From NCBI RefSeq assembly GCF_001641085.1, contig NZ_LXIE01000010.1:62001-126000 (forward strand): 64,000 bases of DNA. Direction: 5' to 3'. The notes under the pieces were generated by a model, which saw only the letters and a list, made by a program, of their open reading frames with translations, ran no database searches and had not been told where the DNA came from. The position numbers and the translations under genes were made by a program. Positions 1-7,261 of this stretch are shown one piece after another. Numbering within the stretch: position 1 is the stretch's first letter; every line of letters begins with the position of its first letter. The stretch is from Aequorivita soesokkakensis. GTDB taxonomy: Bacteria > Bacteroidota > Bacteroidia > Flavobacteriales > Flavobacteriaceae.

Positions 1-1
1 T

Positions 2-2269
2 TATGCGGCCAAAGCTGCTGTTGATATTTGTAAAGCAATTATTTCTGGCGATAGCTATAATTTGGAAGAAGATATTCAGCGAATGCGTGAAATTCGCGAA
101 GACGAACGTCTGGGGCCAAGTACTGGTTCAATAGTAGAAGAAGCCGAAGCCCGCGGAATTCCGTGGATTCGTTTGAATAAATATTCCCTTTGCCAATTGG
201 GTTACGGCGCCAACCAAAAAAGAATACAGGCAACCGTAACTTCTGAAACCAGCAGTATTGGCGTAGAAATAGCATGCGATAAAGAAGATACAAAATACCT
301 TTTGGAACAGGCCGAAGTTGAGGTGCCACGTGGTGATATTATTGGCCGAGAAAGTAGCTTGGAAGAAGCTTGTAGATATGTTGGTTATCCTTTGGTTGTA
401 AAGCCTGTTGGTGGAAATCACGGCCGTGGAATCACCGTAAATATCAAAAATTATGAAGATGCTTTGGTGGCCTTCCATGCCGCGAAAAATGTTTCCCCAA
501 AAGTAATTATTGAAAAATATATCACGGGCGAAGACTATCGTTTACTGGTAATAAATAACATTTTGGTTGCTGCGGCAAAAAGAAGTCCAGCACATATAAT
601 TGGCGACGGAAAATCAACTATTAAAGAATTGGTTGATGAGGTAAACAAAGACCCACGCCGTGGTTATGGACACGAAAATGTACTTACCAAAATCACAATA
701 AATGATTTAACTAAAACAATCATTGCCGCAAAAGGTTATACCGAAGATTCTGTTCCAGCAAAAGATGAAAGAGTTATTTTGAAAGACACTGCAAACCTAA
801 GTACTGGCGGTACTGCTGAGGATGTTACAGACATCGTGCATCCTTCAAACGTTTCTATGTGCGAACGTATTTCAAAAATAATAGACCTCGATATCTGCGG
901 AATTGATATTATGACCACAGATATTAGTCAGCCTTTAAATGAAACTGGAGGTGCTGTTTTGGAAGTAAACGCAGGTCCAGGTTTTAGGATGCATTTGGCG
1001 CCAACAACCGGTTTGCCCAGAAATGTTGCCGCGCCGGTAGTCGACAAACTATTTCCGCAGCAAGGCGATACCGGCAGAATTCCAATCATTGCAATTACGG
1101 GAACCAACGGAAAAACCACAACCACGCGATTGATTGCCCATATGGCAAAAATGAAAGGTCATAGAGTTGGTTATACTACAAGCGATGGCGTTTATATTCA
1201 GAATAGATTATTGATGAAAGGAGATTGCACGGGTCCCGCAAGTGCAGAATTTGTACTGAAAGATCCAACGGTGAATTTTGCCGTTTTGGAATGTGCCCGC
1301 GGAGGTTTATTAAGAGCTGGTTTGGGCTTTAAAAAATGTGATGTGGGGATCGTAACAAATGTTGCTGCAGACCATTTGGGCCTCAAAGGAATTCATACTG
1401 TAGAGCAATTGGCGAAGGTGAAAGGCGTAATTCCCGAAACCGTTTTGCCCGATGGCTATGCAATTTTGAACGCGGATGACGATTTGGTTTACGAAATGCG
1501 AAGAACCATCAATTGCAACCTTGCGCTGTTTTCAATGGATGAGGAAAATCCAAGGATAAAAGCGCTTCAAAAGCTGGGTGGAATTACCGCTATTTACGAA
1601 AATGGATATGTTACACTTTGTCGCGGTACTTGGAAAATGCGCATTATGAAAGCTGAAAATATTCCATTGACTTATGGCGGAAAGGCAACTTTTATGATTC
1701 AGAATATTCTTCCGGCAGTAATTGCTGCAAACGTTCGCGGAATAGGGATTGAAGATATGAAAATAGCTTTGGAAACCTTTATTCCTTCAGCAACGCAAAC
1801 TCCGGGAAGATTGAATCTCTTTCAGTTTGAAAATTTCAGCATTTTGCTGGATTATGCACACAATCCTGCGGGAATGCTAGCTTTAAAGAATTTTGTTGAT
1901 TCTTTGGAAGCCACGGAAAAAGTAGGGATAATTGCTGGCGTTGGAGATAGAAGGGAAGAAGACACGAATGAGCTGGGAAGCATCGCTGCTGAAATGTTTG
2001 ATGAAATTATTATTAGACAGGACAAAAACCTACGCGGAAAAAGTGAAGAGGAATTAATAAAAATGTTGGACTCCGGAATAAAAATGAAGGATCCCAACAA
2101 AAAAACCACGATCATCCCTTCAGAAAAAGAAGCCATTACACATGCCGTGAAAAATGCTAAAAAAGGTTCGTTAATAATTTGCTGTAGTGACGTAATTCCA
2201 GATGCTTTGGAGCTTGTGATGAAATTTAAGGAACAGGAAAGTCGTGGCGAAATGATATTTGCGCAATAA
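2..2269 (+). CDS. cphA: Cyanophycin synthetase, 5' end outside window
   Basis: Makes cyanophycin, the non-ribosomal Asp/Arg storage polymer, by alternating ATP-dependent additions of Asp and Arg in the cytoplasm. The frame is open to the left window edge, so 755 residues are visible and roughly the first 120 of the usual 870-900 are missing; the TTG at 62 is an internal codon, not a start. The first half is an ATP-grasp domain (VVKPVGGNHGRGIT, then EVNAGPGFRMH). The second half is a Mur-ligase-type domain with the P-loop GTNGKTTTTR encoded near 1096-1128 and the conserved stretch LLDYAHNPAGM. A cyanophycinase or isoaspartyl dipeptidase partner is expected upstream but is outside the window. 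The gene ends before a hairpin pair at 2279-2372. Family assignment is firm. Confidence 0.95.
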   Translation, partial: YAAKAAVDICKAIISGDSYNLEEDIQRMREIREDERLGPSTGSIVEEAEARGIPWIRLNKYSLCQLGYGANQKRIQATVTSETSSIGVEIACDKEDTKYLLEQAEVEVPRGDIIGRESSLEEACRYVGYPLVVKPVGGNHGRGITVNIKNYEDALVAFHAAKNVSPKVIIEKYITGEDYRLLVINNILVAAAKRSPAHIIGDGKSTIKELVDEVNKDPRRGYGHENVLTKITINDLTKTIIAAKGYTEDSVPAKDERVILKDTANLSTGGTAEDVTDIVHPSNVSMCERISKIIDLDICGIDIMTTDISQPLNETGGAVLEVNAGPGFRMHLAPTTGLPRNVAAPVVDKLFPQQGDTGRIPIIAITGTNGKTTTTRLIAHMAKMKGHRVGYTTSDGVYIQNRLLMKGDCTGPASAEFVLKDPTVNFAVLECARGGLLRAGLGFKKCDVGIVTNVAADHLGLKGIHTVEQLAKVKGVIPETVLPDGYAILNADDDLVYEMRRTINCNLALFSMDEENPRIKALQKLGGITAIYENGYVTLCRGTWKMRIMKAENIPLTYGGKATFMIQNILPAVIAANVRGIGIEDMKIALETFIPSATQTPGRLNLFQFENFSILLDYAHNPAGMLALKNFVDSLEATEKVGIIAGVGDRREEDTNELGSIAAEMFDEIIIRQDKNLRGKSEEELIKMLDSGIKMKDPNKKTTIIPSEKEAITHAVKNAKKGSLIICCSDVIPDALELVMKFKEQESRGEMIFAQ

Positions 2270-2349
2270 AAAGCAAAAGCCGCTCCTCCTCAAAAGCGGC
2301 CTTACTTAAACAATCTGAAATTTAACTCGGTAATTACCGTTTCAAAAAT

Positions 2350-2374
2350 AGCCCGCTTATTTCAAGCGGGCTTT
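2350..2374. terminator. Bidirectional intrinsic terminator between convergent genes
   Basis: A perfect 9-bp stem (AGCCCGCTT paired with AAGCGGGCT) with a 5-base loop. A-rich bases precede it and T-rich bases follow it, so it can work on both strands. It separates cphA (plus) from the MFS permease (minus). A weaker hairpin, GCCGCT paired with AGCGGC at 2279-2300, lies just after the cphA stop and may add to it. Confidence 0.75.
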
Positions 2375-2402
2375 ATGCTATTATTAAGTTAATGCAATTT
2401 TT

Positions 2403-3725
2403 TTAAGAAGCATATTTCTTGGCCATTAGTTTTCTTCCTTTAAGTATTCCGAAGAAAACAATGTAACCGTAACAAGCAATGATCAAGAAAAGTGCAAATT
2501 TAAAGCCAATATTGTCAGTCAAAAACCCGTACATAGGCGGAATTACAGCTCCGCCAAAAATGGCCATACAAAGCAAACCGGAAGCTTGAGGTTTTAAATC
2601 TCCCAAACCGTCTATTGTCAATGCAAAGATGGTGGGGAACATAATTGAGTTGAAAAGACCAACGGCGAGAATAGACCACATGGATGCCAAACCATAAGTG
2701 TGCATAGAAATAAGTAGCATTAGGACCGCCAAAGATGCGAAGATTGAAAGTACTTTCGTGGGTTTCATAATTCGTGTGAGATATGCTCCCACAAACCTTC
2801 CAATCATTGCGCCGCTCCAATAAAAAACAACGAATGCACCAACAATTGCTTTAGCGTCAATCAAATTTAAATCTGTATTCAATAAATGTTCGGCAATATA
2901 TTTCATCGTATCGTTTTGTAGAATTATTTCAGAAATATTCATACTCATAAAATAATTCACCAAAAAACTACCGATTGCTACCTCTGCGCCAACGTAAAGA
3001 AAAATTCCGAGGGCGCCCAGCATCACGATTTTGTTTTTCAATAATTTTCCGTAGCCTCCCACAGGACTTTTTTCCAATATTTTTGGAAGCTTTATAAATA
3101 AGAAAAGGAGCGCTAAAAAACCTATAAATGCTGCAATAAAGAGAAAAGGTGTCTGCACCGCCGAAGCTTCGGAAATGTAGTATGCGCTTTTGTCAATATC
3201 ATTTAAAACCGAAATTTCTGCGGAAGATTTTATGGTATCGCTCAACAAAAAGGAAGCACCAATTAAAGGAGCGATTGCGGTCCCCAATGAATTAAATGCT
3301 TGCGAAAGATTCAAACGGCTGGACGCGCCTTCCTCACTTCCCAAGACCGAAACGTATGGATTGGCTGCAACCTGCAATACTGTAATTCCGCCCGCGAGCG
3401 TAAAATATGCAACAAGAAAAAGCCAAAATTGTCTGTCGGCAGCAGCGGGATAAAAAAGCAAACAACCAACGGCCATTGTAATCAAACCAACAATAATTCC
3501 TTTTTTATAACCTATTCTGGAAAGAAGCGCTCCTGCGGGAAGGGAAATGACCAAATACGCTAAAAAGAAAGCGAATTGAACCAATACCGCTTGAAAATAG
3601 CTGAGTTCAAAAACGTCTTTTAATCTCGGAACCAAACTATCCACCAAAACAGTGATAAATCCCCAAAGGAAAAAAAGAACGGTAACAGTAATAAATGCGG
3701 AGCGGAAGGATTTTTTTTCGGTCAT
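2403..3725 (-). CDS. MFS sugar permease, FucP/NagP-like
   Basis: A 440-residue major facilitator with about twelve hydrophobic segments and the N-terminal pattern FFLWGFITVLVDSLVPRLK, which is typical of the FucP/NagP/GluP sugar:proton symporters of Bacteroidota. It probably brings a monosaccharide across the inner membrane. It is the last gene of a minus-strand set with two GH92 mannosidases and a glycosylasparaginase, so mannose or N-acetylglucosamine released from N-glycans is the likely substrate; that part is inferred from context. The ATG at 3725 fits the family start. The substrate cannot be settled from sequence. Confidence 0.85.
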   Translation of the reverse strand: MTEKKSFRSAFITVTVLFFLWGFITVLVDSLVPRLKDVFELSYFQAVLVQFAFFLAYLVISLPAGALLSRIGYKKGIIVGLITMAVGCLLFYPAAADRQFWLFLVAYFTLAGGITVLQVAANPYVSVLGSEEGASSRLNLSQAFNSLGTAIAPLIGASFLLSDTIKSSAEISVLNDIDKSAYYISEASAVQTPFLFIAAFIGFLALLFLFIKLPKILEKSPVGGYGKLLKNKIVMLGALGIFLYVGAEVAIGSFLVNYFMSMNISEIILQNDTMKYIAEHLLNTDLNLIDAKAIVGAFVVFYWSGAMIGRFVGAYLTRIMKPTKVLSIFASLAVLMLLISMHTYGLASMWSILAVGLFNSIMFPTIFALTIDGLGDLKPQASGLLCMAIFGGAVIPPMYGFLTDNIGFKFALFLIIACYGYIVFFGILKGRKLMAKKYAS

Positions 3726-3732
3726 ATTTGAA

Positions 3733-3748
3733 GGATGCTATTGATACT
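3733..3748. repeat. Short word pair shared with 30683-30706
   Basis: On the minus strand this reads AGTATCAATAGCATCC. Its two overlapping 11-mers, AGTATCAATAG and CAATAGCATCC, both recur upstream of the BtrH-like gene at 30683-30706. It may be a remnant of a degenerate dispersed repeat. It is short, so chance similarity is possible. Confidence 0.3.
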
Positions 3749-3774
3749 TTGAATACTGTTGTTTGTATTGTTTT

Positions 3775-3821
3775 CCTCTGCGCCCTTTGCGCCTTTGCGG
3801 TGTAAACTTTACCGCAGAGTC
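3775..3821. repeat. CTCTGCG-type imperfect palindromic element
   Basis: Left-arm words CTCTGCG, CTTTGCG and CTTTGCGGT face right-arm words ACCGCAGAG and CGCAGAG, forming an imperfect inverted repeat between the permease and glycosylasparaginase genes. A second copy of the same design is at 42495-42563. It lies inside the putative N-glycan operon, so it would be transcribed as a hairpin. Confidence 0.7.
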
Positions 3822-3839
3822 GCAGAGAACGGAAAGATT

Positions 3840-4841
3840 TTACTTTTTATCATAAAAATCCGAAGGTATGTTTTCGTTTTTATCGTTTTGATATTTTGTT
3901 ACCCAAAAACCATCGTGAATTGAGTAATAACCCGTTTCACCTTTTTTGTTCACCGCAATATAACCCACTTGAAAATCTTTAAAATCAGGGCTCTTTTTGA
4001 TTATTCTTCCTATAGCTTCCTCACAAGCCTGTTGAGGAGTTTTGCCTTGGCGCATCAACTCCACAATCAAAAAACTGCCTACGGTTTTCAGAACTTCTTC
4101 GCCCAAGCCTGTTGCAGTTGCACCGCCAATTTCATTGTCGATAAAAAGCCCGGAGCCAATTATTGGCGAATCGCCAACTCGTCCGGCCATTTTGTATGCC
4201 AGTCCGCTTGTAGTGCAGCCTCCGGAAATATCGCCATTTTTATCAATTGCAAGCATCCCGATCGTGTCGTGGTTTTCAATATTGATGATTGGTTTGTATT
4301 GGGATGTTTTTTTCCATTCTTCCCAAGCTTTTTTTGAAGCTTCGGTGAGCAAATCTGTTTTTTCAAAACCTTCCGAATATGCAAATTGTTCCGCACCTTT
4401 TCCTGCTAAAATAACGTGCGGCGTATCTTCCATCACTTTACGCGCAACCGAAATTGGGTGCACAATATTCTGAAGATAAACCACGGCGCCATAATTGCCT
4501 TTACTGTCCATAATGCAAGCATCGAGCGTTACGTTTCCGTCGCGATCGGGCAAACCTCCTATTCCAACAGATTGTCCTTCCGCATTTGCTTCTTCAATAT
4601 TGCAGCCTTTTTCAATGGCGTCAAGTGAAGATTTTCCTTCCTGCAAGACGCGCCAAGCTTCGGCGGTGCTGTCGTTTACGTTCCAAGTGGCGATTACCAA
4701 TGGAAAATTTTCAGATGAATTTTGAAGTTTTTTTTCTTCGGAAATTAAAGAAAGGTTTTTTCCCGAAGCAAAAACGGAACTTCCAACGGCAATCCCAAAA
4801 GTGGAAAGCGAAGCGTTTTGGATAAATTTTCTGCGTTTCAT
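3840..4841 (-). CDS. Glycosylasparaginase (N4-(beta-N-acetylglucosaminyl)-L-asparaginase)
   Basis: An Ntn-hydrolase of 333 residues that splits the GlcNAc-asparagine bond of glycoproteins. The ATG at 4841 is preferred over one 21 bases upstream because it gives a clean export signal beginning MKRRKFIQNAS, which carries a twin-arginine pattern. The self-processing site is visible at HDTIGM, with Thr193 as the expected nucleophile after autocleavage. It is followed by the conserved GGCTTSGLAYKMAGRVGDSP region. The length is normal for the bacterial precursor. Neighbours are two GH92 alpha-mannosidases and a sugar permease, which fits stepwise N-glycan breakdown in the periplasm. Confidence in the family is high; the exact glycan substrate is inferred. 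Confidence 0.92.
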   Translation of the reverse strand: MKRRKFIQNASLSTFGIAVGSSVFASGKNLSLISEEKKLQNSSENFPLVIATWNVNDSTAEAWRVLQEGKSSLDAIEKGCNIEEANAEGQSVGIGGLPDRDGNVTLDACIMDSKGNYGAVVYLQNIVHPISVARKVMEDTPHVILAGKGAEQFAYSEGFEKTDLLTEASKKAWEEWKKTSQYKPIINIENHDTIGMLAIDKNGDISGGCTTSGLAYKMAGRVGDSPIIGSGLFIDNEIGGATATGLGEEVLKTVGSFLIVELMRQGKTPQQACEEAIGRIIKKSPDFKDFQVGYIAVNKKGETGYYSIHDGFWVTKYQNDKNENIPSDFYDKK

Positions 4842-4843
4842 AA

Positions 4844-4878
4844 TTATGGTTTCAGGTTGCAAGTTTCACGTTGCAGGT
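4844..4878. repeat. Degenerate 7/14-bp tandem repeat in a gene leader
   Basis: Successive heptamers TTCAGGT, TGCAAGT, TTCACGT and TGCAGGT form two 14-base units, with a weaker partial unit (TTATGGT) before them. They end immediately upstream of the glycosylasparaginase ATG (minus strand). Replication slippage here could alter leader length. The array is short and imperfect. Confidence 0.5.
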
Positions 4879-4917
4879 TTTAAATTTATTTTATGTTGTC
4901 GTGGTTCGTGATTCCCT

Positions 4918-7215
4918 TTAGTCATGTTTCGTCGGCTTACTGCTCATTTCAAAAACAATCTCTTTGCTCTTGGTAATTTCATAGTGCGTCAAATAATTTC
5001 TGTCCAGTTTTTTGCCGTCTACCGCCACACTTTTCACATAAATATTTTTCGCGCTTTGGTTTTTTGCAATGATTTTCACAGAATTCCCATTGTCCAAATG
5101 TAAAATTGCTTCTTCAACCAACGGACTTCCTAAGGCATAATTCGGCGAACCGGGAACAACCGGATAAAATCCCATTGCACTGAAAATATACCAAGCGCTC
5201 ATCTGCCCGGCATCGTCGTTTCCGCAAAGGCCGTCCTGCTTGCTTCCATACATTTTGTCCATAATTATTCGCACGCGTTCTTGGGTTTTGCAATCTTTTC
5301 CAGTCCAATTGTACAAATACGAAATGTGGTGGCCCGGCTCATTTCCGTGAACATAATTGCCCATAATTCCGTCGCGGGTTATGTCCTCATTTTTTTCGAT
5401 GTATTTATCGTCGAGTTCCATAGTGAAAAGTGAATCCAAATGTTTTGAAAAGCGTTCTTTTCCGCCCATCATTTCTACCATTTCATCTAAATTCTGCGGA
5501 ACATAAAGTCCGTAATTCCAAGCGTTCCCTTCAATAAAGCCTTGTCCATGCGTGTCCAGCGGATCAAATTCCTTTCTGAATTTTCCATCGGAAAGTTTTG
5601 GGCGCATATAACCAATTTTAGGATCGTAAACATTTTTAAAATATTCCGAACGTTTCAAATAATCTTTTTCAGTTTCGGTATCTCCAACACTTTTCGCTAG
5701 CTGCGCAATGCACCAATCGTCATAAGCGTATTCCAAAGTTTTTGATACCGAAGAACTGCTTTTGTCTTCAGGGACGAAACCCATTTTTTTATAATCGCCA
5801 ATGCCGTCAAAATAGGCAACGTTTGCCGTATTTATAGAAGCTTCCAAAGCGTGTTTTTTATCAAAATCACCCACGTTTTTTGCAACCGCATCAGCAATCA
5901 CCGAAGTTGCGTGATAGCCAATCATGCACCAGTTTTCATTGGCATAATGGCTCCAAATGGGCAGCATTTTATGAACGCTTTGGTCGTGGTGCGCCAACAT
6001 ACTTTTTATCATATCGTTATTTCGCTGCGGGTGGATTATATTGAAAAGTGGATGCAGCGCGCGGTAGGTATCCCAAAGTGAAAAAATGGTGTAATTGGTA
6101 AATCCGTCCGAAGTGTGGATATTTTGGTCGAGACCGCGGTATTGCCCATCAACATCTTCATAAATTATTGGACTTAGCATCGTGTGATAAAGTGCGGTAT
6201 AAAAAGTGATTTTATCTTCGGGGGTGATGGATTTCACTTCAATTTTTGAAAGTTCCATGTTCCATTTTTGTTGGATTTCAGCTTTGGTTTTTTCAAAATC
6301 CCAATGCGGAATTTCGGCTTTTAGATTTTTCATCGCACCTTCCGTGCTCACTGAAGAAAGTGCGAATTTTATAGCAATCTTTTCATTTTCTTCGGTGTCA
6401 AAATTGAAATAAGCTCGAATTTCCTTTCCCGCCATTTCTGGGAAATTTTCTGCTTCGTTGAATTTTCTATAAAACCCATTGTATTTGGGTTTGTCGTATT
6501 TTTTATGACCGTAACTTTTGAAAGGTTTTGAAAATTCCATCACAAAATAAACTGTTCTTGTCCGCGCCCAACCGTGTGTTTGGCGATATCCTGTAACGGT
6601 TGAATCATTTTCAACCCGAACAAATGTCCAAACATTTTTATCGTCGTAACCATAAACATTGTAAACCATATCGAGAATAATGTGCGCCTCATCACTTTTC
6701 GGGAAAGTGTATTGATGAAAACCCACACGTTCACTTGCAGTAAGCTCTGCTGTGATGTTGTAATCGTCCAATTTCACTTTGTAAAAACCCGGCGAAGCCA
6801 TTTCATTTTTATGTGAAAATGAGGAAACAAACCCCTTTTCGCCATTTTCGGTTTTCAGCGGATCCAAAACCAATTTTCCCATTGTCGGCATCACCAAAAA
6901 ATCGCCTAAATCCGAATGTCCCGTTCCGCTGAAATTGGTGTGCGAAAACCCGATAATCGTGGAATCTGCATATTGATAGCCAGCGCAGTATTCGTATGTT
7001 TTTGGATTGTAATTTCCATCGGCTTGATACATTGTTTGCATATTCGTCTGCGGACTCAATTGCACCATCCCAAAAGGAGTTGTAGCGCCGGGAAAAGTGT
7101 GTCCCATTTTGTCTGTGCCGATAAATGGATTTACAAATTGCGTGAAATCTTTGGTTTGTGCGAATGTGTTTATGCAACTGAAAATTGCGACTGTATAAAA
7201 AATTATTTTTTTCAT
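4918..7215 (-). CDS. GH92 family alpha-mannosidase (first of two)
   Basis: A secreted glycoside hydrolase of 765 residues that removes alpha-linked mannose in a calcium-dependent, inverting reaction. The signal peptide is MKKIIFYTVAIFSCINTFAQ. The GH92 N-terminal region begins with VNPFIGTDKMGHTFPGATTPFG. The C-terminal catalytic domain shows HGNEPGHHISYLYNW, which carries the catalytic Glu, and GNDDAGQMSAWYIFSAMG, which carries the Asp pair. The length is typical of a single-module GH92. It lies 46 bases downstream of a second GH92 gene and 76 bases before the glycosylasparaginase. Linkage preference (alpha-1,2, 1,3, 1,4 or 1,6) cannot be read from sequence. There is no SusC/SusD pair in the window. 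Confidence 0.95.
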   Translation of the reverse strand: MKKIIFYTVAIFSCINTFAQTKDFTQFVNPFIGTDKMGHTFPGATTPFGMVQLSPQTNMQTMYQADGNYNPKTYEYCAGYQYADSTIIGFSHTNFSGTGHSDLGDFLVMPTMGKLVLDPLKTENGEKGFVSSFSHKNEMASPGFYKVKLDDYNITAELTASERVGFHQYTFPKSDEAHIILDMVYNVYGYDDKNVWTFVRVENDSTVTGYRQTHGWARTRTVYFVMEFSKPFKSYGHKKYDKPKYNGFYRKFNEAENFPEMAGKEIRAYFNFDTEENEKIAIKFALSSVSTEGAMKNLKAEIPHWDFEKTKAEIQQKWNMELSKIEVKSITPEDKITFYTALYHTMLSPIIYEDVDGQYRGLDQNIHTSDGFTNYTIFSLWDTYRALHPLFNIIHPQRNNDMIKSMLAHHDQSVHKMLPIWSHYANENWCMIGYHATSVIADAVAKNVGDFDKKHALEASINTANVAYFDGIGDYKKMGFVPEDKSSSSVSKTLEYAYDDWCIAQLAKSVGDTETEKDYLKRSEYFKNVYDPKIGYMRPKLSDGKFRKEFDPLDTHGQGFIEGNAWNYGLYVPQNLDEMVEMMGGKERFSKHLDSLFTMELDDKYIEKNEDITRDGIMGNYVHGNEPGHHISYLYNWTGKDCKTQERVRIIMDKMYGSKQDGLCGNDDAGQMSAWYIFSAMGFYPVVPGSPNYALGSPLVEEAILHLDNGNSVKIIAKNQSAKNIYVKSVAVDGKKLDRNYLTHYEITKSKEIVFEMSSKPTKHD

Positions 7216-7232
7216 TCAATTATAATTAAAAG

Positions 7233-7254
7233 AGGTCTCGACTGCGCTCGACCT
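7233..7254. repeat. Dispersed element of the AGGTCTCGACTGCGCTCGAC type
   Basis: An imperfect palindrome bounded by AGGTC and GACCT with inner TCGA words. The sequence resembles a short element I recall being scattered between genes in many flavobacterial genomes; that is memory, not a search. It sits in the 46-base gap between the two GH92 genes, directly beside another repeat at 7268-7292. Confidence 0.55.
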
Positions 7255-7261
7255 GACATCA

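Noticed and set aside
2-61. Cyanophycin synthetase starting at the TTG at 62
   Set aside because: The frame is open to the window edge and the protein is too short for the family without its N-terminus, so it is a truncated view rather than a TTG start.
3775-3821. CRISPR-like repeats
   Set aside because: The repeated words are 7-9 bases, arranged as an inverted repeat and without unique spacers; no array exists.
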